61,174 nt of DNA from Sulfurospirillum sp001602955 (GCA_001602955.1 LVAC01000026.1:1-61174); one strand, 5' to 3'; counted from the first letter of the stretch, positions 52,406 through 61,036 are shown. Numbers and translations are program-made. The notes: generated by a model from the letters alone, not told the origin.

Positions 52406-52896
52406 CTTTACATGTCAATCTTTTTCGAACTAAAAACCTTTACATGTAAAGAATCAAAGGGTGGCGTGTGCTGAAATAAAGAGGGGCAATGAAGTGAAAT
52501 AAATTGGTTAAAAGGAAGCCAAAAGCTTTACATGTCAGAAACCACACAAAGACTGCGATGCCTGAATGCTCGAGCATTCAACGAGACGAGGGTGCTAGCC
52601 TTTTGCGAATATCTTTTCAAAACTTCCTGAAAATCGACCTGTTTTGAGTCGGGCGTCTTCACACAAAAGACGTTTTATGATGCACTTTGATGCATGCGTA
52701 GCTTCAATGTTTACGATCTCTAAAGATTATTTATGATAGTCTTAAAAAATATTTGCCGACACTCGTCCTTCTAACCCAATCGTTGGTTTATCCCATGTAC
52801 ATGTCAGACATTAAGAAGGGCGAAGATGCCAAATTGAGGAAGGATAGACAAGGGTCTTGACGATCTTTGAAATCCGCTTTGAAGGAAAACGCTAAG
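52406..52896. other. non-coding stretch with palindromes
   Basis: About 490 bases with no convincing gene. Four ACATGT sites (about 52411, 52441, 52530, 52799), several extended to CTTTACATGTAAAG or TTACATGTCA, and a perfect 18-bp palindrome at 52563-52580 (half TGAATGCTC). A 21-codon frame at 52796 ends just before the next ORF in a different frame, so the 5' part of that gene may be degraded. Confidence 0.45.
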
Positions 52897-53196
52897 ATGG
52901 TGAGTGCATTGTCCGCATTAATGCAAGAAAAATTCAATGCTTTAAAAGAGTATCGCATTATCGAGTATAAAAAATACCCTTGGTATGATCCCGTCACGAA
53001 AAAGATTAGCAGTATGGGGCGTTGGGCGTATCCTAACGTCAAAACGAAGTCTACGCCGGATGGGACGGTCAAACTGGAGTGGGAGATTGACGCTCAAACG
53101 GTCAAAGCACTGGAGCGTCGAGGGCTGATCAAGCCTATTGATTTTGGCGTAGACGCTAGAGGAAAAATCCCCATTCGTTACGAGATTTGCGAGTAA
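52897..53196 (+). CDS. small hypothetical protein
   Basis: A 99-residue protein: helical N-terminus MVSALSALMQEKFNALKEYR, then YPWYDPVTKKISSMGRWAYP and a C-terminal alpha/beta part. Start at 52897 behind GAAGGAAAACGCTAAG. No family recognised. It is followed by a convergent terminator shared with the ribbon-helix-helix gene. Confidence 0.45.
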   Translation: MVSALSALMQEKFNALKEYRIIEYKKYPWYDPVTKKISSMGRWAYPNVKTKSTPDGTVKLEWEIDAQTVKALERRGLIKPIDFGVDARGKIPIRYEICE

Positions 53197-53261
53197 AAAG
53201 AGGTTTCAAAAGTCAAGAGGCGCGACTTGACATGTAACGCTAAGGCGGATTTTTATACGAT

Positions 53262-53297
53262 AAAAAACGGTTTAATAGTGTTATAAAACCGTTTTTT
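53262..53297. terminator. bidirectional rho-independent terminator
   Basis: 12-bp stem AAAAAACGGTTT (53262-53273) / AAACCGTTTTTT (53286-53297), loop of 12 bases, with T runs on both strands. It serves both convergent genes. Confidence 0.85.
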
Positions 53298-53302
53298 TAC
53301 GG

Positions 53303-53563
53303 TTATTGTTTTTCAGACTTCCCCATTCTCATCGCCGCCATTTTGATAAATTTCCCGACACTCATACCGTAGCTATCTGCCGCCGATTGGACGATGGCGA
53401 GTTCGCTCGGGCTAAAATAGACGGCGTAGCGATTTTCCTTGGCGTGTTCGCTCGGCGGTTTTTTGGGGCGTCCGCCTTTTTTGCGTTCGCTTTCGGCAAA
53501 GGTTGACGTGGACGTTGTTTTGGCTTTTCCGAGGATAGAATCGATGGATTTTTTTTCTGCCAT
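53303..53563 (-). CDS. ribbon-helix-helix partition or copy-control protein
   Basis: An 86-residue protein with a basic disordered N-terminus (KKGGRPKKPPSEHAKENRYA) and a C-terminal strand-helix-helix (YAVYFSPSELAIVQSAADSY, GMSVGKFIKMAAMRMG). Together with the ParA-like gene 4 bases upstream this is a ParFG-like pair. Start at 53563 (AAAGGAG upstream) rather than 53629. Confidence 0.65.
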   Translation of the reverse strand: MAEKKSIDSILGKAKTTSTSTFAESERKKGGRPKKPPSEHAKENRYAVYFSPSELAIVQSAADSYGMSVGKFIKMAAMRMGKSEKQ

Positions 53564-53567
53564 AACG

Positions 53568-54128
53568 CTATTCTCCTTTGAAGAGTTCAAGAAGCGATCG
53601 GTATTGTTGATAAACCGTTTTATAAGCACATTTGGACAGCGGCGTTTCGTGGTACAGCTCAGAGAGACTCAAACCGGTTTCAATACTGTTCTTAAATGCT
53701 TTTGACAATCGCAGTTCAAAAAACTCCAAATTATCAAAATGAGCCGATATGGCATCTTTGACCGCTTGAAAGTCGCTCTCTTTTTCCGTTTTGGTCACAA
53801 GGATGAAAAGGCGGTTGTTCAAGGCTTGTATCTCTTCGATCGTTTCGACGGTTCGTAAAATGGAATTATAATCCGTCGATGTCGGAATCAGTACCGCATC
53901 GCTGACTTTTAAGATCGGTAAAACGCCGGTCGTGACGAATCCTCCAAAATCGTAAACGCAATTCTCGATAATCTCCGGAGTCGGAGATATTTTTGCCATT
54001 TCCGGATAGATGGATTCGATGACGGAATTATCGTTGGATTGGAGATAATACCCTAAATCTTTCGCGAGCGAAAAAGCAATCGGCGTTTTGCCGACGCCGC
54101 CTTTTTTGTTGATAACCGATAAAATCAT
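53568..54128 (-). CDS. ParA-family ATPase (ParF-like)
   Basis: A 186-residue ParA/MinD-type ATPase: MILSVINKKGGVGKTPIAFS, where the usual second Thr of KGGVGKTT is Pro, then VYDFGGFVTTGVLPILKVSD (Walker B-like D) and LIPTSTDYNSILRT. It moves or positions DNA in plasmids. I start at 54128 behind AAGGGTTAAAT. No replication gene is nearby, so this may be a remnant of a plasmid or a chromosomal adaptation. The Pro could weaken nucleotide binding. Confidence 0.8.
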   Translation of the reverse strand: MILSVINKKGGVGKTPIAFSLAKDLGYYLQSNDNSVIESIYPEMAKISPTPEIIENCVYDFGGFVTTGVLPILKVSDAVLIPTSTDYNSILRTVETIEEIQALNNRLFILVTKTEKESDFQAVKDAISAHFDNLEFFELRLSKAFKNSIETGLSLSELYHETPLSKCAYKTVYQQYRSLLELFKGE

Positions 54129-54156
54129 ATTTAACCCTTTAATAACGCTATTTAAT

Positions 54157-54181
54157 GAGTATATTATAGTTAAATATACTC
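54157..54181. promoter_or_regulatory. inverted repeat upstream of the ParFG-like genes
   Basis: GAGTATATT (54157-54165) and AATATACTC (54173-54181), 7 bases apart, overlapping the likely promoter of the parA-like gene. Operator or centromere site for the ribbon-helix-helix protein. Confidence 0.6.
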
Positions 54182-54315
54182 TAATTTTCAAGAAAAGCGG
54201 TGTGCCATACGATGAGACTAAGAACACGTCGAAGGTAAGTGTTTGTCCAAAATATAACGCAAGACATAACGAAAATAACGTATACTTTTAAAAATAAACG
54301 CAAGAGGAGCGCGTG

Positions 54316-54668
54316 ATGATTGTTTGGAAAGGTTGGGGTATCTTGGCTATAGTGATTGCTATAGTATGTTCCGTGGCGATGCAACTTCTATGCGATGCCG
54401 TGTTTGGGTCAGGGTACTATCGAAGTTCACGTTGGGCGATGCCTTTGGCATTGTTTTTGGCATCGGGGATTATCTTCTTTGTCGGGCAAAAACTCAACAA
54501 TAAACCGGGGAAAGTGGTCATCGACAAAGAGACCAACGAAGAGTACATCTTAAAAAGTACACACTCCTTGTTTTGGTACCGCTTCAATACTGGGGCGCAG
54601 TGACGGCGGTATTGGCAGTGTGGATGTATGCGGTAAGTCAGTCAAATAAAATACTCAAGAGGAAATAA
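54316..54668 (+). pseudogene. small two-helix membrane protein, frameshifted
   Basis: From ATG 54316 (GAGGAG site) a 95-residue frame has two membrane helices (GWGILAIVIAIVCSVAMQLL; PLALFLASGIIFFVGQKL) and a polar segment KVVIDKETNEEYILKSTHSL, then ends abruptly in NTGAQ. In the adjacent frame the DNA continues as YWGAVTAVLAVWMYAVSQSN and KILKRK to a stop at 54668, a third helix with a basic end that suits this kind of protein. One base missing near 54585-54590 reconciles both. True mutation or sequencing error. Confidence 0.6.
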
Positions 54669-54672
54669 ACGG

Positions 54673-55779
54673 ATGAAAAAAATATTTCAATTCATAGTAG
54701 TAATAGCATTGCTCGGTAGTGCGTCTTTTATAGTTGCCGAAGATTCTTTTCCCAAACCGCTTTGTTTGGATGGTACTTGTGTTTATGTCAACCCAAAAGG
54801 AGAGCCTGTTTTTGGCGGAAAAATATTTTATTATGCACATCATTTTTCACAAAATGGATTAGCCGCAGTGAGAGTTGAACAATTCAGCAACAAATATGGA
54901 TTTATAAATACGAAAGGAGAAGCAGCGACCCCTTTTACACTAGATGCTTCTCTGGGGATGTATGATTTTGCTCCGAATGGTTTGGCTAAAATCAAGTTTG
55001 AGAATAGATATGGATATATTAGTAAAGATAGTTTTGTGACTGGAAAATTAGCAATGAAAGTTACTTTTGATGAAGCAAGTGATTTTGCTCCAAATGGTTT
55101 AGCTTTAGTGAAAAAAATTGACAAATACGGCTATATCAATGCACAAGGGGAAATGGTTATCCCTGCGACATATAGGTCGGCATATCCTTTTGCGGCGAAC
55201 GGTTTAGCCGTTGTCGTTACAAATGACTCAAAATACGGTTATATCAATAGCAAAGGAGAAATGGTTATTCCTGCAAAATTCGATCATGCCGCCGATTTTG
55301 GTTCCAACGGATTGGCTGCCGTTCAAGTCAGAACGTATGAATCAAAATACGGTTTTATTAATACTAAAGGGGAAATGGTTATTCCCGCAAAATTCGATAC
55401 GGCAGAAATGTTTACATCAAATGGATTAGCACGTGTTGGAATTGATACCGTTGGAGATGGTGATAAACGGGACTATTTGTATGGATATGTGAATGATCAA
55501 GGTAAATTAATAATTCCAGTATCATTTAAATATGCCGGGCATTTTAAATCTAATGGTTTTGCAGAAGTGGAGGTGAATAATAAATGGGTATTTATCAACG
55601 CAAAAGGTGAAATAGTTACACAAGAAAAGTTCAATGACATTTTTAAGTTTTACCCTAATATTGAAAATGGCTTATATGAAATTAAACGTAATGGTAAAGT
55701 AATACTAATAGATGCAACAGGAAAAGAGTATAGTTCCAAAGCGTATGAGATTTTAAAAAAAGCAGTGAATAAAAAATAA
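54673..55779 (+). CDS. exported WG-repeat protein
   Basis: A 368-residue protein with signal peptide (MKKIFQFIVVIALLGSASFI) and about seven WG-type repeats of roughly 35-45 residues, each like SKYGYINSKGEMVIPAKFDH followed by AADFGSNGLAAV. WG repeats form beta structures thought to bind other proteins or wall components; no enzyme site is seen. The repeats are also similar at the DNA level, so the gene may change length by recombination. It starts 4 bases after the frameshifted membrane gene. Confidence 0.85.
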   Translation: MKKIFQFIVVIALLGSASFIVAEDSFPKPLCLDGTCVYVNPKGEPVFGGKIFYYAHHFSQNGLAAVRVEQFSNKYGFINTKGEAATPFTLDASLGMYDFAPNGLAKIKFENRYGYISKDSFVTGKLAMKVTFDEASDFAPNGLALVKKIDKYGYINAQGEMVIPATYRSAYPFAANGLAVVVTNDSKYGYINSKGEMVIPAKFDHAADFGSNGLAAVQVRTYESKYGFINTKGEMVIPAKFDTAEMFTSNGLARVGIDTVGDGDKRDYLYGYVNDQGKLIIPVSFKYAGHFKSNGFAEVEVNNKWVFINAKGEIVTQEKFNDIFKFYPNIENGLYEIKRNGKVILIDATGKEYSSKAYEILKKAVNKK

Positions 55780-55966
55780 TATATACAATGATGACCTCTT
55801 ACATGTAAAGGCAAATATGCACGAGGTCATCGGCGATGTTCGCGGGCATCTTGAAACCTTAAAAGCCTTTTATCTAAGCTACCCGCGGAAGCAACACTTG
55901 TTTGGGTACGGGAAAGCTTAACGTATACGGTGTCGAAACGAAAGACGTTATGAGCATGGAGTGCGT

Positions 55967-57310
55967 ATGAGAGCTATGTTAGGGAGTATTTGTTTTTTGG
56001 CCGTATCGGCGTGGGCGCAAGAGAGCGTCGTAGCGACCGATCGTACGCTTCATCTTCAAAGCGACATCGAGGGGCTTCACGTCAGCATCGATGACAGACC
56101 TCGGGGCATAACGACGCAAGGCGGCATTTTAAAACTGGACATAAAAGAGGATGTCGGTACGGGCGGTTTTGGGTTTCATAAATTGGTCGTATACAAAGAG
56201 ATCAACGCGACGCATGAGTATTACGGTGAGCGGGAGTTTAAATATAAACCCTATGAGCCGATACGCATAAGCAAAGACACACTTCAACCCAGGCTTAAAA
56301 GAGCACTTCTTGCCAAACAAAACGGACTTTTACAAAGCGTGCAACTCAAGCACCGCCTCGCTTCAAAAATGGCAACAGATGAGCGTTTTATCTATGTCTT
56401 GAGTCAATCTCGCTCCAAAGTGTACAGCACACAAAAGCGTGAGCCAAGCGATGCGGAATACTTAGAAATCTACGATAAAAAAACACTTTCTTTCGTTCAT
56501 GAGATGCTTCTTAATGCTCAAGATTCAGACTCTTTCGATAGGGATATACTCTTGCACCAAGGCTATTTATACGTTGCCTCAAAAAACGGCAAAGTCCTCT
56601 TTTGGGAAACAAAAAAGCTTCTGGCGGAAGCTCCCAAAGAGCTTGTAACGTCTACCAAAGAGCTCAATCGCTTAAGAGGTTTTGGCGCATACCTGTTTCG
56701 CTTCGGCAAAGGCGGCATTGTGGAAATCTATTACAATAACGTCTATGTAAAGAGCATTGATACGAAACAACAGCGTTTCAAAGGCTATGAAACGCTGGAA
56801 GATAAACGCTTTGATCGTATTTTTGACGTGCTCTACACCGATAACACGCTTTTTGTTGCCAACGATTTGGGCGAAGTTCAAGTGTATGCGCTTGGCTCTC
56901 AGCCCAAGGAAAGCTCGTTTATCACAACCTTGCGAGATACGAATGTTCAAGATGCTTATGACGTGCTCGCTTTAGCGTTGTACGACAAGCAGACTTTAGC
57001 GGTTGGAACCGATGGACACGGACTCGTGTTGTACGATACGAAAACCTTGCATGCACTTGCATCGTTGCCGAATATCCCGAAAAATAGGGTGTATCGCATG
57101 CGTGTCTGGAACGATACCGTTTTGTTGACGCAAGGGCTGGATTCACCGCATCTGTATAGGTATGATCTCAAACGCAAAAAAATAACGCACGATTTTCAAG
57201 GAGAAGCGAAGGAGGTTATGGATTGTGAGATGAGCGACGAAAAACTCTACACGCTCGACGACGGTCATATGTATGTGTGGAATGTGAACCCAAAAGAAGA
57301 GGGCAAATGA
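55967..57310 (+). CDS. exported PEGA-like/beta-propeller protein
   Basis: A 447-residue protein. A short hydrophobic signal segment (MLGSICFLAVSAWA) is followed by a PEGA-like domain (about 20-90: GLHVSIDDRPRGITTQGGIL) and by repeated four-stranded blades (FIYVLSQSRSKVYST, YLYVASKNGKVLFWETKK, LFVANDLGEVQVYALG, TLAVGTDGHGLVLYDTKT, LYTLDDGHMYVWNV), a WD40/quinoprotein-type propeller. It probably binds a protein or ligand in the periplasm. First gene of a six-gene operon; overlaps the next by ATGA. Confidence 0.7.
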   Translation: MRAMLGSICFLAVSAWAQESVVATDRTLHLQSDIEGLHVSIDDRPRGITTQGGILKLDIKEDVGTGGFGFHKLVVYKEINATHEYYGEREFKYKPYEPIRISKDTLQPRLKRALLAKQNGLLQSVQLKHRLASKMATDERFIYVLSQSRSKVYSTQKREPSDAEYLEIYDKKTLSFVHEMLLNAQDSDSFDRDILLHQGYLYVASKNGKVLFWETKKLLAEAPKELVTSTKELNRLRGFGAYLFRFGKGGIVEIYYNNVYVKSIDTKQQRFKGYETLEDKRFDRIFDVLYTDNTLFVANDLGEVQVYALGSQPKESSFITTLRDTNVQDAYDVLALALYDKQTLAVGTDGHGLVLYDTKTLHALASLPNIPKNRVYRMRVWNDTVLLTQGLDSPHLYRYDLKRKKITHDFQGEAKEVMDCEMSDEKLYTLDDGHMYVWNVNPKEEGK

Positions 57311-57666
57311 AACGACATTATGTTTTAAAATTTCTCAGCATTGTTTTGTATTACGGGTGGTTCGGGCTTCTATACGGCATGGTATTTTCGCTCTTGCTTC
57401 AAGACAAAGGTCTGAGTGTCTTGTGGCTCAAAAATGTCGTTACAATGCTTACCGTAGCATTGACGCTGTGGTTTGCGTATCGCTTTGAGATGCGTTACCA
57501 TATGCCGACACAAAAATACGTCGTGATCGTACTCATCGCTCTTTTGGGCTTTTTAGGATGCGTTCAATACCCTCTTGCTTCACCGCTTTGTTTTGCATTT
57601 TTTTTAGCTTCCATCGCATACAAATGCCCTAATTGCGTCGCATTTACAAGGATAAATCGTGAGTGA
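57307..57666 (+). CDS. small integral membrane protein
   Basis: A 119-residue protein with about four membrane helices (FLSIVLYYGWFGLLYGMVFS, VVTMLTVALTLWFAYRF, YVVIVLIALLGFLGCVQYPL, LCFAFFLASIAYKC) and a CxxC (CPNC) near the C-terminus. Start at 57307 overlaps the propeller stop. Second gene of the operon. No family recognised. Confidence 0.6.
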   Translation: MKRHYVLKFLSIVLYYGWFGLLYGMVFSLLLQDKGLSVLWLKNVVTMLTVALTLWFAYRFEMRYHMPTQKYVVIVLIALLGFLGCVQYPLASPLCFAFFLASIAYKCPNCVAFTRINRE

Positions 57667-58630
57667 CATCGCCAAACGACTGGACGTTTTGTATGAGCTG
57701 AAACGTTACGAAGAACTTTTACATATCAGTATTCCTTTGTGTGCTTCCCATGATGAAGAGAGCATGAGTGCGTATCACTATACGATTTTGGCGTTTATCG
57801 CATTGGAGCGTTTGGATGAAGCGCTTGAAGCCATTGCCAAAGCGTTGGAACAGTTTCCCTTAGAGGTGCATTTTCTTTATTTTCAAGCGTTTGTCTTTTT
57901 TAAGCAAAACCGATTGAAAGAGGCTTTGTCGTGTGTCAAAGAGCTTCTTTCCCATGAGCCCAACCACGGTGCGTACCATCATCTTCATGCGCAGGTTTTG
58001 GTAGAACTTTCCCGTTATGTTGAAGCTAAACGCGCTATCGATAAAGCTTTGGCATTGGATGCGCACAATGTGGATTTTTTGCTTACTCTTGCCATCATTA
58101 CGTATCATTTGGGCAATACGCCCATCGCGTGTGAAATCGTTACGGCTATCCTTGCGAGCGATCCGCATCATGCCGGAGCACTGCATCTGTACTCAATGCT
58201 GGGTACGTCTCATCTTTTTGAAAAAAGCAACGTTCTTCGCAAGATTTTAGTGCGTAACCCTTTTGACGTAGAGGGTAAAGAGAATTTGGAGAGTATCAAA
58301 CGCTATTACGCACTTGCCCCTGCTTTGATGCTGGCTTTTTTGCTGTACGCTTTAGGCGAACACTTTGCAATGTGGGAAAAGAGTCCTCATACTTCAGGCG
58401 TCTTGCTTCTTCTCTCCTTGTATGTTTGGCGTGATTGGCGCTTAAGTCTTCCGTTTTTTGTACTCTGTTTTGCCCTGCTGGGCAATGTGACATGGCACGA
58501 GTGGTATGTCACACTTTTGGGTGCTGCGATGTACTACGTCATGGGGCGCATAGGCGGGCAAATTTTAGGACTCATTTTTGCTAAAATAAAAGAAATTTTC
58601 CAAAAAGGAAAACGATGGATGAACCGTTAA
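57659..58630 (+). CDS. TPR-repeat membrane protein
   Basis: A 323-residue protein from a GTG start that overlaps the previous gene by 8 bases. Residues about 5-200 form TPR helices (ALEAIAKALEQFPLEVHFLY, EALSCVKELLSHEPNHGAYH, AKRAIDKALALDAHNVDFLL). The C-terminal third is hydrophobic (YALAPALMLAFLLYALGEHF, LPFFVLCFALLGNVTW, AAMYYVMGRIGG). A membrane-anchored protein-binding scaffold. Its 3' end overlaps the AAA+ gene by 16 bases. Confidence 0.75.
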   Translation: MSDIAKRLDVLYELKRYEELLHISIPLCASHDEESMSAYHYTILAFIALERLDEALEAIAKALEQFPLEVHFLYFQAFVFFKQNRLKEALSCVKELLSHEPNHGAYHHLHAQVLVELSRYVEAKRAIDKALALDAHNVDFLLTLAIITYHLGNTPIACEIVTAILASDPHHAGALHLYSMLGTSHLFEKSNVLRKILVRNPFDVEGKENLESIKRYYALAPALMLAFLLYALGEHFAMWEKSPHTSGVLLLLSLYVWRDWRLSLPFFVLCFALLGNVTWHEWYVTLLGAAMYYVMGRIGGQILGLIFAKIKEIFQKGKRWMNR

Positions 58631-59574
58631 AAAACAAGGTTGATGAAGGGGATGGCGGTGTTACTTTTTTTGAGCCTTTATCCCAAAAATACAAAATCAC
58701 GTTTGATGCTATCGGCGGTTTGGAGGAACTCAAAAAACAAGCGTCTCTAAAAATCATTCAGCCTTTTAAAAATCCCGAACTGTTTAAGAAATTTAAAAAA
58801 AGTGCGGGTGGGGGCATTTTGCTTTACGGCGCACCCGGATGCGGAAAAAGCTACTTTGCGCGCGCCATCGCCGGAGAGTGCGGTGCCACATTTTACAACA
58901 TCGGAATAGAGCAAATCTTAGATATGTACGTGGGAAACAGCGAAAAAAATATCAAAGCACTCTTTGAGACTGCTCGTACCCATCGCCCGTGCGTCATTTT
59001 CATCGACGAGATCGACGCGCTTGGACGAAAGAGAGAACTGCTTCGTCATACCAATATGACCTCTACCATCAACGCTTTTTTAGCCCAAATGGACGGAGTG
59101 GAAAGCGACAATGAAAACATCCTCATCATCGGCGCGACCAATGCACCGTGGGACGTGGACAGTGCTTTTAGGCGTACCGGACGGTTTGATAGAATCTTTT
59201 TTATTCCGCCGCCCGATGAAAAAGCACGTGAAGCTATTTTCAAACTTTACTTGCAAGAATTGCCGATAGAACCACTTGACTATAACGCTTTAGCCAAGAT
59301 GAGCGTTGATTTTTCGGGGGCAGATATCAAAGGCGTGGTGGATAGGGTGAGTGAAGCGATCATCGAGGAAATTTTAGAAAGTGGCGAAGAGCTCACCATC
59401 GACCAAGATGCACTCAAAGAAGAGATACACCGTACCAAAGCAACGACGTTGGAGTGGTTTAGTGCCGCGAAAAATGTCGTCGAATACGCCAATGAAAACG
59501 GCATTTACGATGAATTAGCCCTTTACATGTCAGAAACGCTCGGCAAGAAACCTAAAAAAATGGGCTTTGTGTAA
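58615..59574 (+). CDS. AAA+ ATPase (Cdc48/FtsH/Vps4 type)
   Basis: A 319-residue single-module AAA+ ATPase: lead-in ITFDAIGGLEELKKQA, Walker A YGAPGCGKSYFARAIA (about residues 71-86), pore loop-like DMYVGNSEKN, Walker B CVIFIDEIDALGRKRE (about 126-141), and the second region of homology IIGATNAPWDVDSAFRRTGR with arginine fingers. The lid has FSGADIKGVVDRVSEAI. No protease domain, so it is an unfoldase or remodelling factor. In an operon with propeller, TPR and membrane proteins it may act on a membrane complex. Confidence 0.9.
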   Translation: MDEPLKNKVDEGDGGVTFFEPLSQKYKITFDAIGGLEELKKQASLKIIQPFKNPELFKKFKKSAGGGILLYGAPGCGKSYFARAIAGECGATFYNIGIEQILDMYVGNSEKNIKALFETARTHRPCVIFIDEIDALGRKRELLRHTNMTSTINAFLAQMDGVESDNENILIIGATNAPWDVDSAFRRTGRFDRIFFIPPPDEKAREAIFKLYLQELPIEPLDYNALAKMSVDFSGADIKGVVDRVSEAIIEEILESGEELTIDQDALKEEIHRTKATTLEWFSAAKNVVEYANENGIYDELALYMSETLGKKPKKMGFV

Positions 59575-60155
59575 TGACCTCACACGACTTTTTAAAACGT
59601 TATGTCATCAAACTACCCCACAATTTGGGAAAGCCTCTGTATATTCAGCCCATAGACGTTAAAAAACAATTTTTCAAAGAAATCATGACGCGCATAGGCG
59701 TGCTTGTTTTTTTACTTTTCGGCTCTTTTATAGCACTTGTGATGGCGTACAGCACGTGGCAAACGCACAATGTGTGGCATGGCATCATCGCTTTGTTCTT
59801 CAGCGGTTTTTTAATCGCAACGTATATGTTTGTGCGTTCGTTTTTACATGTAAGTCTTTATGCGATAGCCGACAAAGGCATCGCTCGCTATACGTTGCGT
59901 GTCGACGGACGTATCGTTGATGCGGAGATATTTTATTTTTCCCCGTCTCAGCGATGCGAAATAAAAGAGGGCTATGTCGATCCCAACAGTCCCGTTTCCA
60001 AAAAAGGGTATAAAATAGAAGCGACGTGGTATGATGAAAACCGCAACATTTTTACGATGGCGTATTTAAGAGGCGAAGAGCCCTTCTGCGATAAAGAGGC
60101 ATTTGAAGAAGCCGTGAAAGCATTTCAGATGTACACCTATACGCATAAGGCGTGA
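59574..60155 (+). CDS. membrane protein of the AAA+ operon
   Basis: A 193-residue protein with two adjacent membrane helices (about residues 38-58 VLVFLLFGSFIALVMAYSTW and 65-90 GIIALFFSGFLIATYMFVRS) and a soluble C-terminal domain (DGRIVDAEIFYFSPSQRCEI). The start overlaps the AAA+ stop by one base (TAATG). No family recognised. Confidence 0.6.
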   Translation: MTSHDFLKRYVIKLPHNLGKPLYIQPIDVKKQFFKEIMTRIGVLVFLLFGSFIALVMAYSTWQTHNVWHGIIALFFSGFLIATYMFVRSFLHVSLYAIADKGIARYTLRVDGRIVDAEIFYFSPSQRCEIKEGYVDPNSPVSKKGYKIEATWYDENRNIFTMAYLRGEEPFCDKEAFEEAVKAFQMYTYTHKA

Positions 60156-60159
60156 TGCG

Positions 60160-60477
60160 ATGAAAAATTATTTTTATTTTTGGAACTATTTTGGCATAGC
60201 AAATGTATGGGCTTTGTGGTTTTTACCGCTCTATTTCATTACCGTATTTTTGGCGATAAGCTATGTGGACGAGTCGTTGGGGTCTTTTTTAGCATGGTTT
60301 GAAATCGCACTTTTGGGTCTTTATGATTTCACCTATCGCATCAAATCTTCCAAAGAAACACTCTTTGACGCGTTGACGTTCCCGCATGAGGGAATGATTT
60401 TCCATTTTTTTATTTTCCCTTTTCCGGTTTGGACGGCGAGTTGCGGGGTGCTTTTAGCCCTTTGGGGACTACGCTAA
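60160..60477 (+). CDS. small membrane protein, last gene of the AAA+ operon
   Basis: A 105-residue protein rich in Phe/Trp with three or four membrane helices (NVWALWFLPLYFITVFLAIS, FLAWFEIALLGLYDF, FHFFIFPFPVWTASCGVLLA). It starts 4 bases after the preceding stop. No family recognised. Confidence 0.6.
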   Translation: MKNYFYFWNYFGIANVWALWFLPLYFITVFLAISYVDESLGSFLAWFEIALLGLYDFTYRIKSSKETLFDALTFPHEGMIFHFFIFPFPVWTASCGVLLALWGLR

Positions 60478-60516
60478 ACAAAGGGTATACGCTGCGCCGT
60501 TTTGGTGTGCGAAAGT

Positions 60517-60975
60517 TTAAAGAGCGGCGTAACGGTTTAAACGCACAGAATCGTTTTTACCGATGTCTTGCGGGAGCGTCGTAAGATTGGTTAAGATTCT
60601 TTGGCGTTTGAGCAAGCAGTCGGAAATTTTTTCAAAATAGGCAAAACAGCGGTGTAGTTGCTTTTGAAAATAATCAAACTGAATGACGAACATCTCTCCC
60701 GATGAACTAAATTGTAAAGTCTCGGCGTAGCAAAGACTAGCAAAATGAGCATGCGCTCCGATTAACTCTCCCGGATACACGTCTAAGCATTGCGTTTTTT
60801 TCCCGATGAGCGTGAGTTTGCCCGAAAGGTAGATAAAAAGAGCGATCGGTTGAGAGCCTTTTTGGTAGACGATTTCATTGGCTTCATAGTGTCGTCGATA
60901 GGCATATCGACAGTTAACGTCGGTATCGAAAAGGTGTTGAATGTTGAGACGGTAAAAATGCGTATCGTGAGACAT
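60517..60975 (-). CDS. cyclic-nucleotide-binding-like regulator without DNA-binding domain
   Basis: A 152-residue protein. Residues about 25-105 resemble the CRP/FNR beta-roll: RRHYEANEIVYQKGSQPIAL, FIYLSGKLTLIGKKTQCLDV, YPGELIGAHAHFASLCYAET. The C-terminal helix ends without a helix-turn-helix, so this is a sensor-only member or interacts with a partner. I start at 60975 (AAAGGAAAAACCCT upstream) rather than 61080, where the frame overlaps the terminator-like region of the upstream gene. Confidence 0.7.
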   Translation of the reverse strand: MSHDTHFYRLNIQHLFDTDVNCRYAYRRHYEANEIVYQKGSQPIALFIYLSGKLTLIGKKTQCLDVYPGELIGAHAHFASLCYAETLQFSSSGEMFVIQFDYFQKQLHRCFAYFEKISDCLLKRQRILTNLTTLPQDIGKNDSVRLNRYAAL

Positions 60976-60991
60976 AGGGTTTTTCCTTTCA

Positions 60992-61019
60992 CAAGAAAGG
61001 CACGCTTTTAAACGTGCCT
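60992..61019 (-). terminator. hairpin after the cytochrome-like gene
   Basis: AAGGCACG (60996-61003) and CGTGCCTT (61013-61020) form an 8-bp stem around TTTTAAACG-type loop, followed on the minus strand by TCTTGTGAAAGG. It lies between the upstream gene stop (61037) and the cNMP-binding gene start. The T tract is poor, so it may be only a partial terminator. Confidence 0.55.
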
Positions 61020-61036
61020 TCATGAGGTGTGACGAT

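Noticed and set aside
52788..53072. Minus-strand frame over 52788-53072
   Set aside because: Overlaps the better-supported plus-strand frame with a ribosome site at 52897 and has no start signal of its own.
54673..55779. Regularly spaced repeats as a CRISPR array
   Set aside because: The repeats are in frame, imperfect and protein-coding (WG repeats). No CRISPR-like direct repeats or cas genes are present in the window.
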